Source: Dehalococcoidia bacterium (GTDB taxonomy: Bacteria; Chloroflexota; Dehalococcoidia; GIF9; AB-539-J10). Taken from it: DNA of 41,513 bases. Every line of letters starts with the position of its first letter. Positions within the stretch are counted from its first letter, which is position 1. The notes beneath the pieces were generated by a model. That model did no database searches. It saw only the letters and a program-made list of their open reading frames with translations, and was not told the origin of the DNA. Positions 7,476 through 15,169 of the stretch are shown in pieces. The position numbers and the translations under genes are program-made. The stretch is from assembly GCA_030606765.1 (NCBI GenBank), contig JAUWFX010000004.1:1-41513 (forward strand). Direction: 5' to 3'.

Positions 7476-9437
7476 TTACGGCTCCCAGCTCAGGAAGGGA
7501 TAGGTCACTCCATTGACGATATTCCAGATGTAGGAAGGATTGCGCGTGCCGGGATTGGCGACTGCGATGATGTTCCAGCCTGCCTCTGAGAAGGTGGCGA
7601 TGTCCTGCATTTGTGCTGTGGTCTTGCCTGTCCCGCCAGCCGAAGTAGCTTGTCCGCTGGTTTCGGTGTCCCAGAAGGAGTCGCTCACGGTGCCCTCCCA
7701 ATTTTGTCCCACCAGACCGCCAACGGACGGATGACCAATATTACCAGTCACGGTGCCGGTCGAATAGGAGTTGCTCACAGTACTAGGAACATCAATCTCA
7801 TTCTGTCCATTCGCTCCTAAGAGGCCGCCGACGCGAAGATTGCCGGTTACGCTGCCTGTGGAATAACAGTTGTTTATGCTGCCGTTAAGATTCCATCCGA
7901 CCAGACCACCAACAGTATAATCGCCAGTCACACTACCTGCGGAATAGGAGTTGCTTACAGCACCAGCGGAATCATACGCATTCCCTCCATTCACTCCCAA
8001 AAGACCGCCGACGCCCAAATTGCCGGTCACGCTGCCTGTGGAATAACAGTTGTTTACGCTGCCGGCATAATTCCATCCGACCAGACCACCAACAGTATAA
8101 TCACCGTTCACGCTGCCTGTGGAATGAGAGTTGCTAACACTGCCCCGATTATATCCCACCAGACCGCCAGCACACTCAATAGTGCTAGTGATGTTACCGG
8201 TAGAATAGGAGTTGTTAACATTGCCTGAATTCCCTCCCGTCAGACCGCCAACTGCCGAGTTGCCAGTCACGCTGCTCGTAGAATAAGAGTTACTCACAGT
8301 ACCATAATCATTAAATCCCGCCAGACCGCCAACATCCACATGGGCGCTTATGTCGCCAGTGGCATAGCAGTTGGTCACACTGCCATACACAATACTTCCC
8401 ATCAGACCGCCAACAAACGACTCGCCAGTCACGGTGCCAGTGGCATAGCAGTTGCTCACAGTTCCTGAACTATATCCCACCAGACCGCCAACATAATTAT
8501 AGCCAGTTATGGTGATGCTCGTCACACCGATATTCTGGACGATTCCTCCCACACTAACTTCGCCAAAAAGGCCAATATAATTCTGAGAAGGCCGGTTGAT
8601 AAATAGGTCATATATCTCGTAACCCTGGCCATCCAAAGTCCCGGTAAATAGATAACTCTGAATTCCAATTGGCTGCCAGCCCTTTCCTTGATTGGCTGTC
8701 GGGCCCGCCAGCCAAGTATAGCCAATAGAGTTGGAATCGAGGTCATTAATGAGGATGAAGTGGCTGCTCAGGTAATCGCGGACACTATCAAGCTGATACC
8801 AATCTGCAATCTGGTAGGGGTCCTCGGCTGTTCCGTTTCCTCCGGCGAATGGGCTGAAGTTAGCGGTGATGGAGTAGGAGTCAAACATGGTGATGTTGGT
8901 CGCGGCAGCATCCACATCGGCGATGGTATCTACATTGCCAGTCCAGTTGACAAAGCGGCAGTGTTCGTCAGGCTCGGCGACAAGATCAATTGTCGTGTTA
9001 GCGGCATAGGCAAAATATCCTTCACCGGGTTCGGTTACCGACCCTCCATAGGTACTATCGATGGTGAGGTAATACCAACCTTGGTCCAGTACGAAGTTGG
9101 CGGTGATGAAGTAGTGGTCGTTCATGGTGATGTTGGTCGCAGGAGCATAGACATCGGCGATGTTGCTCACATCACCAGTCCAGTTGACAAAGTAGTGGTG
9201 GTCGTCAGTCTCAGCGACAAGTTCGACCGTCGTATTAGCGGCATACCACGATTCACTCTCACCGGGGGTTGTTACGGACCCTCCATAGGTACTGGAGATG
9301 GTAAGGTTATAATAGTCGCGACCTTCTGGTTCACCTTCACCACAGCCTGCTATGCCGACAATCAAAGTCGCCACAATCAGCCAGATGCCAACTCTTGCCA
9401 AGTAATGATGTCTCGACGGACCAGGGATTATCTTCAT
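7476..9437 (-). CDS. Lipoprotein with InlB-type repeats and GLUG repeats, probable surface protein
   Basis: A 653-residue secreted protein. A basic start, hydrophobic stretch and the lipobox-like VGIAGC (Cys at about residue 32) indicate a lipoprotein signal peptide. Two divergent InlB_B/Listeria-Bacteroides-type repeats follow (about residues 43-195, each with YGGSVTxPGE and FVNWTG). Next comes a linker with the GTAEDPYQIADWYQLD motif, then ten GGLxG-centred GLUG units (about residues 310-590), and a closing WDTETSGQ...GVTYPFLSWEP segment known from other GLUG proteins. GLUG repeats are found in large adhesins such as those processed by IgA-type peptidases. A surface-exposed adhesive role is inference. 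The gene stands alone between two family A repeats. Confidence 0.85.
   Translation of the reverse strand: MKIIPGPSRHHYLARVGIWLIVATLIVGIAGCGEGEPEGRDYYNLTISSTYGGSVTTPGESESWYAANTTVELVAETDDHHYFVNWTGDVSNIADVYAPATNITMNDHYFITANFVLDQGWYYLTIDSTYGGSVTEPGEGYFAYAANTTIDLVAEPDEHCRFVNWTGNVDTIADVDAAATNITMFDSYSITANFSPFAGGNGTAEDPYQIADWYQLDSVRDYLSSHFILINDLDSNSIGYTWLAGPTANQGKGWQPIGIQSYLFTGTLDGQGYEIYDLFINRPSQNYIGLFGEVSVGGIVQNIGVTSITITGYNYVGGLVGYSSGTVSNCYATGTVTGESFVGGLMGSIVYGSVTNCYATGDISAHVDVGGLAGFNDYGTVSNSYSTSSVTGNSAVGGLTGGNSGNVNNSYSTGNITSTIECAGGLVGYNRGSVSNSHSTGSVNGDYTVGGLVGWNYAGSVNNCYSTGSVTGNLGVGGLLGVNGGNAYDSAGAVSNSYSAGSVTGDYTVGGLVGWNLNGSINNCYSTGSVTGNLRVGGLLGANGQNEIDVPSTVSNSYSTGTVTGNIGHPSVGGLVGQNWEGTVSDSFWDTETSGQATSAGGTGKTTAQMQDIATFSEAGWNIIAVANPGTRNPSYIWNIVNGVTYPFLSWEP
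7801..8160 (-). repeat. 180-bp tandem duplication inside the GLUG region
   Basis: Bases 7801-7980 and 7981-8160 align in register at a period of exactly 180 bp. The first ~120 bp of each unit are close to identical (for example 7861-7920 against 8041-8100), while the last 60 bp are less alike. Each unit encodes two GGLxG motifs. This is a recent internal expansion of the repeat domain. Confidence 0.85.
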
Positions 9438-9558
9438 ACCCTATATTTGCCTTATAGTACTTATTGCACTATTATATAATAACATTGTTAAATTTTCATT
9501 AAGGAAGTTGTCAGTAGTTTTTGTGCGGCGTCCAAGACATACTATGGAGTTAAGGAGT

Positions 9559-9664
9559 CACCACTGCACGAACATAGGCATGTTTGCCCAATGATGCGTA
9601 TAAATATACTATACCTTTTTCTTATTCAATAAAAGTATAAACAGTTATTTCTTAATTGTTCAAT
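9559..9664. repeat. Dispersed hairpin repeat, family A, full-length copy 3 (106 bp)
   Basis: The longest form of the repeat: hairpin core CGAACAT-AGGC-ATGTTTG, the ATGCGTATAAATAT box, and a second imperfect palindrome TATAC...GTATA. It matches 12401-12506 over 106 bp with about 11 differences by eye and no gaps. It fills part of the 325-bp gap between the lipoprotein and acs genes. Confidence 0.85.
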
Positions 9665-9747
9665 CGGGCTGCTGCTGCTCTTATGCCCCCGGCTGTGCAT
9701 ACCAGTCCGCCTATTCCAAATCCGACCTGTACTGAATCTAAAGCCAA
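9652..9747 (-). CDS. Possible 31-residue small protein downstream of acs
   Basis: A TTG-initiated frame just after acs encodes a Gly/Ala-rich hydrophobic peptide (MALDSVQVGFGIGGLVCTAG then an Arg/Ala-rich tail). Its last codons and stop lie within the family A repeat at 9559-9664. There is no clear ribosome site. It could be a true membrane peptide, or the remnant of a longer gene truncated by the repeat. Low confidence. Confidence 0.25.
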   Translation of the reverse strand: MALDSVQVGFGIGGLVCTAGGIRAAAARLNN

Positions 9748-9763
9748 ATAAGGTGTCTTATCA

Positions 9764-11728
9764 CTACACCCTTTCTTTTACCAGTGTATGCACTACTGAC
9801 GGGTCAGCCAGGGTGGTAATGTCACCCAGGTTATCAACCTCACCAGCACCAATCTTGGTCAGGATTCTTCTCATGATCTTACCGCTCCTTGTCTTGGGTA
9901 GAGCATCAGCAAACTGGATCTTATCGGGTGTGGCTATTGGCCCTATCTCTTTTCGGACATGGGCTACCAGCTCTTTTTTGAGCCCATCGGATTTTTCCGC
10001 ATTAGCCATCAGGGTAACAAAGGCGTATATGCCCTGTCCCTTAAGTTCGTGTGGAATACCCACTACTGCTGCCTCAACCACTTTATCGTGGGATACCAGA
10101 GCACTTTCCACTTCAGCGGTGCCTATGCGATGTCCTGATACGTTGATAACATCATCAATTCGTCCCATCAGCCAGTAGTAACCGTCCTTGTCCACTCTGG
10201 CTCCGTCTCCCGTGGTATAAACACCGGGGAACTGGACGAAGTAGGTATTTTTGAACCTTTCCGGGTCACCATAGACCCGCCGCATCAAGCCAGGCCAGGG
10301 CCGCTTGATCACCAGGTAACCACCTTCATTTACCTCGGCCGGTGAGCCATTTTCCCTGAGCACGGCTAACTCAATTCCGGGGAATGGCAAGGTAGCCGAC
10401 CCCGGTTTCATGGGAGTAGCTCCTGGTAGGGGGCTAATCAGTGCAGCGCCGGTCTCGGTCTGCCACCACGTGTCCACTATCGGGCGTTTGCCTTTGCCGA
10501 TTACGTTGTAATACCACATCCATGCTTCAGGGTTAATCGGTTCGCCAACCGTGCCCAGGATACGTAGTGAGCTCAGGTCATGCTTATTCGGCCAGTCGTC
10601 CCCTTCCATCATTATGGCACGGAGGGCAGTGGGCGCGGTATAGAAGATATTGACCTGGTTCTTTTCCACAATATCCCAGAACCGGTCAGGGTGAGGATAG
10701 TTGGGTACACCCTCAAACATGAGGCAGGTGGCACCAGCAGCCAGTGGGCCATAGACGATATAGCTATGGCCGGTAACCCAGCCGATATCAGCGGTACACC
10801 AGAATGTATCCTCATCCTTGATATCGAATATCCACTTGAAGGTCTGGTAGGCGTACAGCAGGTAGCCAGCTTGAGTGTGGAGAACACCCTTAGGTTTTCC
10901 GGTGCTGCCACTGGTGTACAGGATGAACAGCGGATCCTCAGCATCCATCACCTCAGGCTCACAGACTGGTCTTATATCTCCAGCCTCCATTTCCTCATGC
11001 CACCAGTAGTCACGGCCTGGCTGCATATTTACTTGAATGTGAGCCCGCCGAACTACAATCGCGTCTTTTACTGCCGGGCATTTTTCCAGGGCAGCATCAG
11101 CATTATCCTTACTTCGGATAATACGGCCGCTGCGGTAGTAGCCATCGACACAGATAAGCATTTTCGCATCGCAGTCTAATATCCTGTCCCTCAATGCCTC
11201 GGCACTAAAACCACCAAAAACAACGCTGTGGATAGCCCCAATTCGGGCACAGGCAAGCATGGCAATTGGTAGCTCCAGAATCATAGGCAGGTAAATAGAT
11301 ACCCGGTCGCCCTTCTTGATTCCGTGCTTCTTCAGTACATTGGCAAACTTGCACACGTTATAGTATAGCCCTTGGTAGGTGAGCGTCTTGGTGTCACCGA
11401 TATCTCCCTCCCAGGTCAAGGCTGCTTTGTTTTTACGCCAGGTCTTAAGGTGTCTATCCAGACAGTTATAGGAGACATTGAGTTTACCACCAACAAACCA
11501 TTCGTGCTTACCTTCCCCGAAGTCTTCAACTAGTACCTTGTCCCATTTCTTGTACCAATCTAGCTGTTGGGCAGCCTCTCCCCAGAAACCCTCAGGGTCG
11601 TCAAGGGACCTTTGATAGATTTCTTTATACTCCTCCAGGCTCTTGATGTACGCCTTTCTACTCAACTCCGCTGGGGGATAGAAGACCCTCTTTTCTTGCA
11701 TCATAGAACTAAGTGTTTTTTGTTCCAT
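9764..11728 (-). CDS. acs: Acetyl-CoA synthetase (AMP-forming)
   Basis: A 654-residue cytoplasmic enzyme that activates acetate to acetyl-CoA through acetyl-AMP. The ANL-superfamily signatures are all visible: the P-loop [11 protein letters not shown], the [18 protein letters not shown] motif, the hinge region [20 protein letters not shown], and the C-terminal [11 protein letters not shown] containing catalytic Lys617, the residue that protein acetyltransferases modify in homologues. Length is normal for Acs. GAAGGA lies 9 nt before the ATG. It follows the cNMP-binding gene by 69 nt on the same strand, suggesting co-transcription. In an anaerobe the enzyme would assimilate acetate, which is inference from the family. 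Confidence 0.96.
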   Translation of the reverse strand: MEQKTLSSMMQEKRVFYPPAELSRKAYIKSLEEYKEIYQRSLDDPEGFWGEAAQQLDWYKKWDKVLVEDFGEGKHEWFVGGKLNVSYNCLDRHLKTWRKNKAALTWEGDIGDTKTLTYQGLYYNVCKFANVLKKHGIKKGDRVSIYLPMILELPIAMLACARIGAIHSVVFGGFSAEALRDRILDCDAKMLICVDGYYRSGRIIRSKDNADAALEKCPAVKDAIVVRRAHIQVNMQPGRDYWWHEEMEAGDIRPVCEPEVMDAEDPLFILYTSGSTGKPKGVLHTQAGYLLYAYQTFKWIFDIKDEDTFWCTADIGWVTGHSYIVYGPLAAGATCLMFEGVPNYPHPDRFWDIVEKNQVNIFYTAPTALRAIMMEGDDWPNKHDLSSLRILGTVGEPINPEAWMWYYNVIGKGKRPIVDTWWQTETGAALISPLPGATPMKPGSATLPFPGIELAVLRENGSPAEVNEGGYLVIKRPWPGLMRRVYGDPERFKNTYFVQFPGVYTTGDGARVDKDGYYWLMGRIDDVINVSGHRIGTAEVESALVSHDKVVEAAVVGIPHELKGQGIYAFVTLMANAEKSDGLKKELVAHVRKEIGPIATPDKIQFADALPKTRSGKIMRRILTKIGAGEVDNLGDITTLADPSVVHTLVKERV

Positions 11729-11797
11729 AAAGTACTATTCCTTCAATCTGTTACATCGAATATTAATCCCTGGTGACGATTGAATACCAAGGATTGC

Positions 11798-12253
11798 TCA
11801 GTCCTCATCAGTAACTCCCAGTAATTGAATATAGGCTTGACGTAGCCTTTCAGCTATCACACGAGCTAATGCCTGCATAATCCTGCAGCCTACCGCACTA
11901 TGGGTAGTACAAAAACCAGTCAACTCCCGTCCGTCAAAGATGACTACCTTTGTCTGCTCTAAGGCTTTAGCGGTAGCTGTAAGCGTGTATGGGGGGATCA
12001 TGGCTGACCAGCCAAAGCTCTCAAAGTTGACGGCCGCCTGGACTTGGCGTTGTGCCAGTGGCCCTACCTCCAGAATAATTCCTACCAGGCCTTCTTCAAT
12101 CACATGAACCAGCTCCGCCGGGCCTCCCTGCTTGTGGATGATTGTTCCCGCATCAAATACTTGCTCAGTACCCATTTCCGCCACCATGCTAAGTTGCTCG
12201 TTATCCAGTTCACGAAATAGGTCACACCGTTTAAGTACTTCAATCTTGTCCAT
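11798..12253 (-). CDS. Cyclic-nucleotide-binding domain protein without DNA-binding domain
   Basis: A 151-residue protein consisting almost entirely of one Crp/Fnr-type cNMP-binding beta-roll (residues about 8-125, beginning LKRCDLFRELDNEQLSMVAEMG), with a C-terminal helix (VIAERLRQAYIQLLG). The winged-helix DNA-binding domain of Crp proteins is absent, so direct promoter binding is unlikely. The canonical phosphate-binding RxA motif of true cAMP binders is not evident (the loop reads FGWSAMIP), so the ligand is uncertain. GAGAGGTG lies 5 nt before the ATG. It precedes acs by 69 nt, which may mean it regulates acetate activation; in some bacteria cNMP domains control lysine acetylation of Acs, but here they are separate. 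Confidence 0.8.
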   Translation of the reverse strand: MDKIEVLKRCDLFRELDNEQLSMVAEMGTEQVFDAGTIIHKQGGPAELVHVIEEGLVGIILEVGPLAQRQVQAAVNFESFGWSAMIPPYTLTATAKALEQTKVVIFDGRELTGFCTTHSAVGCRIMQALARVIAERLRQAYIQLLGVTDED

Positions 12254-12400
12254 TAGCTCACCTCTCTTCGTTATTTAGAATTTGCCACTATTTTGCCAAG
12301 TTACAAAGTCACAGCCACAGCGCAAGCCATTGACATAGACGGCGTTATACCACTTGAACCTACGTTCACGCGGACATCAGGCGAATCGCCCGATATTACT

Positions 12401-12506
12401 CACCATTGAACAAACATAGGGATGCTTGCCCAGCGATGCGTATAAATATTCTATACCTTTTTCTTATTCAATAAAAGTATAAACAGTTATTCTTTCATTG
12501 TTCAAT
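12401..12506. repeat. Dispersed hairpin repeat, family A, full-length copy 4 (106 bp)
   Basis: Direct-orientation match to 9559-9664 over the full 106 bp. It lies between the divergent cNMP-binding and AbiGi-like genes and includes the second palindrome around TATAC...GTATA. Together with copy 3 it brackets the cNMP-acs pair. Confidence 0.85.
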
Positions 12507-12582
12507 AGGGTCAGGGATTTATTAACCATTTCACTTTCTAGTTTGATTTCGGGCATAATAGTGATCAATTAAGAAGATGCTA

Positions 12583-12611
12583 TTGACAGCTAATATGGTA
12601 GTGGGTAAATT
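12583..12611 (+). promoter_or_regulatory. Candidate promoter for the AbiGi-like gene
   Basis: TTGACA (12583-12588), a 17-nt spacer, and a weak -10 TAAATT (12606-12611), 26 nt before the ATG. The -35 is a perfect consensus. Confidence 0.55.
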
Positions 12612-12637
12612 GGTTAATAGAGGCAGATTAAAAAACT

Positions 12638-13402
12638 ATGAGAAGATTGAGTCCTGATTCATTATTTCACTTCACATCTTGTCTTGAGAATATTCTGGGT
12701 ATACTGAAAAATACATTTTACCCTAGATATTGTTACGAGGAATTTGAATTGATAGACAAACCGAAAGAAAAATTTATACGTAGTGCTATACCGATGGTTT
12801 GCTTTTGTGACACTCCATTATCTCAATTAATGAATCATATTGAAACATATGGGAAATATGGATTGGGAATGAAAAAGGAATGGGGGATAAGGAAAGGGCT
12901 TAATCCTGTTATTTACTTCAATAAAAATTCAGATATGGCAAAAGACTTAAACAAGACAGCAATTCGGCTTTTGAAGAATAAAGGTTCAGCAGCTTTAAAA
13001 ACGTTTTGGAATATCCTTGTGTATTTAAAACCGTATGAGGGAGTCTTATACAGAGGTGGGAGTATTACCAAAGAGAATGTAAGATTCTATGATGAACATG
13101 AATGGCGATACGTGCCAGATAGAAGAGTGATGAATAAAAATTTAATAACCGTGAGTCTATCAGAAGTCGTGTATCGACAACCGGAAATTCTAGCGGATGC
13201 AAATAAACAGCTTGAAAGGGATGAAACTAGGCTTTCTTTTAATGCAAATGATATTAAGTACATAATTATAAAAGAGGAAAGCGAGATCAATAAAATGATA
13301 AAAAAATTAAGAGTCATTAAAGGTATTAGATATGATAGTGATACGATAGATAGACTAGCGTCACGTATTATTACTGTTAAGCAAATTGAAAATGACTTCT
13401 AG
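12638..13402 (+). CDS. AbiGi-like abortive phage resistance protein
   Basis: A 254-residue protein that I recognise as the AbiGi family (PF10899-type). The start LSPDSLFHFTSCLENILGIL and the later IPMVCFCDTPLSQLMNHIETYG and YGLGMKKEWGIRKGLNPVIY segments are the family hallmarks. In lactococcal AbiG, AbiGi is encoded with a second protein, AbiGii, and the pair blocks phage multiplication; Pfam describes AbiGi as the antitoxin-like partner. No AbiGii-like gene is seen next to it here. The gene is clearly richer in A+T and AAA/ATA codons than its neighbours, which points to horizontal transfer. It is convergent with the protease gene at 13485. Confidence 0.75.
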   Translation: MRRLSPDSLFHFTSCLENILGILKNTFYPRYCYEEFELIDKPKEKFIRSAIPMVCFCDTPLSQLMNHIETYGKYGLGMKKEWGIRKGLNPVIYFNKNSDMAKDLNKTAIRLLKNKGSAALKTFWNILVYLKPYEGVLYRGGSITKENVRFYDEHEWRYVPDRRVMNKNLITVSLSEVVYRQPEILADANKQLERDETRLSFNANDIKYIIIKEESEINKMIKKLRVIKGIRYDSDTIDRLASRIITVKQIENDF

Positions 13403-13428
13403 TATGAAGAATAATAGTATCGTGAGAA

Positions 13429-13470
13429 TGATAAGGGGATGTTTGCCCTTTCATGCGTATGTAGGTCGGG
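13429..13470. repeat. Dispersed hairpin repeat, family A, partial copy 5
   Basis: Shares GGGGATGTTTGCCCTTTCATGCGTA with the right half of the hairpin and the ATGCGTA box, especially with copy 1 (TTTCATGCGTA). It lies in the 82-bp gap between the convergent AbiGi-like and protease genes. Confidence 0.6.
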
Positions 13471-13484
13471 GAGTAAAAGATTGC

Positions 13485-14369
13485 CTAATCTGATGCAGTA
13501 TCAACCGCAATATCAGGAACAGGTGGTGTTTTTGCTGATTTTTTGTCGATTAATTCCCTCTGCTTTTTTAGCAATATCGGTTGCTTAATTGTTTCTAGAA
13601 TCTTCTCTACGGGGATCACAATAGCCATGCCCATATTAATTGAGCGTTGCTTATTGGTATCTGGAATGGATACATCAATATCGGCTTCATCTATATCCCA
13701 ATGACCATGCATAAGACCTAATAAAGTAAATGTAAATCCTGATGCTTGTCTCCACTTTTTATCGATTAATCTCCAGTTACCCAAGTAAACAAATACGGGT
13801 GAACCGCTCAATCCACCTATTGACCTGGATTCAATTAAATATGCTTCTATTTTACCGTTCGCGGTCTGCACAGGCTCCTCGGGCATAGCTGCAATATTTC
13901 CGACACGGATTACAGGTATGTTTTTGTTCGTGCCGTGATGAAATCTAAATAAACCAGGCAGGAAAACTTCATCTCCAATGCCTATACCGAGTTCTTTTCT
14001 GCGCTCTGGCGTTGCAGTGGAAATTAAATCATAGGGGCGATAATCCATTGTTTTTGGTGGAGCTATAAATGGTAGAACAGCTACATCAACAGAGGGGTCA
14101 GGATGAAAAACCCACAAACTAATCTGGGATTCCATATCAATAGCTATACCTTCTTCTAAATTACACCTTGTATAAACCTTACCATCAATACTTTTTTCAG
14201 TGATTTTAAGAATATTGTGCTTGGCAGTGACCAAGTAAACAAACCCCGTGTCTTCAACTATTTCACTGACGAAAAAGGCAGTACCACCATAAACAATGTG
14301 TTCTGGTGTAGTTGAAATCTTACAGCCAATAAAAACGACACACTTTCTAATTTCTTCTGGCACTTGCAT
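13485..14369 (-). CDS. Trypsin-like serine peptidase domain protein
   Basis: A chymotrypsin-fold peptidase of 294 residues from the chosen start (MQVPEEIRKCVVFIG). The catalytic triad is visible in order: His51 in VTAKHN, Asp95 in SVDVAVLP, and Ser189 in GGLSGSPVFV. There is no signal peptide, so it should be cytoplasmic, unlike DegP proteases, and it has no PDZ domain. The ORF is open to an ATG at 14444 (25 more residues), but that start has no Shine-Dalgarno, while GAGGA lies upstream of 14369. Cytoplasmic trypsin-like domains are common effectors in bacterial defence systems; its position beside the AbiGi-like gene makes that plausible but not shown. Confidence 0.75.
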   Translation of the reverse strand: MQVPEEIRKCVVFIGCKISTTPEHIVYGGTAFFVSEIVEDTGFVYLVTAKHNILKITEKSIDGKVYTRCNLEEGIAIDMESQISLWVFHPDPSVDVAVLPFIAPPKTMDYRPYDLISTATPERRKELGIGIGDEVFLPGLFRFHHGTNKNIPVIRVGNIAAMPEEPVQTANGKIEAYLIESRSIGGLSGSPVFVYLGNWRLIDKKWRQASGFTFTLLGLMHGHWDIDEADIDVSIPDTNKQRSINMGMAIVIPVEKILETIKQPILLKKQRELIDKKSAKTPPVPDIAVDTASD

Positions 14370-14595
14370 TAGAATATCTTCCTCATGAGCTGTAGAATAT
14401 CTGGGTGTCCGAGTTATTCTGTAAGCCGTTAATATTTCTAACATATAGAGTTATTCTTGGCAATAATGATGTTAGTAATGAGCAAGGAGTTGCGATATCT
14501 CAAAGTGAAATGCCACCGAATTGCTATTTGTCATGAGTTATTGGTATTGAAATACGTGAAGGTGCGGAGAGAAAAACGGCGAATTAACGGAAAAT

Positions 14596-14805
14596 GTGAA
14601 GGCTATCAAGAATATAGTGGATGACACATCCTGGTTTAGAGACGCTCCTCATTATTGGGCAGAAGCGTCGTTGCCTTTGGCTTATGCTGTGGCGTGTGTG
14701 GAAGTCGTGTCTAAAAGTTCGGAGAAGGCTAGCGTACTATACAATTTATTCGAAGCTAAAATTTATTACCACTGCACGAACATAGGCATCACTGTTCCGT
14801 TGTAG
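14596..14805 (+). pseudogene. Possible gene remnant ending in a repeat
   Basis: A GTG-initiated frame of 69 codons with protein-like composition (KAIKNIVDDTSWFRDAPHYW onward). The open frame extends about 13 codons further upstream without a start. Its last 13 or so codons lie in a family A repeat fragment (14768-14790) and the sequence after it. No ribosome site and no recognisable family are seen. It may be the remains of a gene cut by the repeat, or a chance frame. Confidence 0.25.
14768..14790. repeat. Family A repeat, left-half fragment
   Basis: ACCACTGCACGAACATAGGCAT is identical to the left end of copy 3 (9560 onward), after which the sequence diverges. The same left-half form occurs at 22960. 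Confidence 0.7.
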
Positions 14806-14822
14806 GTATACTTATATCGATG

Positions 14823-14858
14823 GAAAAGACTATGCTCTTTTAAGGGCATAGCCTTTTC
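14823..14858. terminator. Probable bidirectional intrinsic terminator
   Basis: GAAAAG/CTTTTC and CTATGC/GCATAG form a 12-bp stem with one internal mismatch and a 10-nt loop. T-runs occur on both strands (CTTTTCTTT on plus, GTCTTTTCC on minus). It sits between the accessory stretch and the glycosyltransferase cluster. Confidence 0.65.
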
Positions 14859-15169
14859 TTTAGACGGGTAGATTGAACAGAGTCGAACTCTCCGTTAAAC
14901 ACGTTTGACTTCCTTTGTAACATTCCCAAAGAATGTTGGGTAACAAGACAGGCTTCTGTTGCCTGAACTAAACAATATGGACTTTCGTTCAATGATGCAA
15001 CAAAGCACTGTTTTTTACAATGAAGTAACAGCACGACAATGATTGCATCGATCGTGCCTATTAGCTGGCATCTCAGCCTCGTTAAATTTGGTGGAAAAGG
15101 AACCTCGAAGCAGCCTACAGTATTGAGGAGAAGAGTTCATCCCCGACGTACCGCAGAGAGAGGCCACCT
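14859..15169. other. Gap with no recognised gene
   Basis: About 310 bp downstream of the GT4 gene. I see no convincing coding frame, RNA gene or repeat copy in it. Short reading frames here lack ribosome sites and family resemblance. Confidence 0.5.

Noticed and set aside
8688..9479. 263-codon open frame on the plus strand within the lipoprotein gene
   Set aside because: It is antisense to the repeat-rich InlB/GLUG coding sequence, and its repetitive composition only mirrors that gene.
5543..14790. CRISPR array suggested by repeated short motifs
   Set aside because: The repeats are widely and irregularly spaced with genes between them, vary in sequence, and no cas genes are present.
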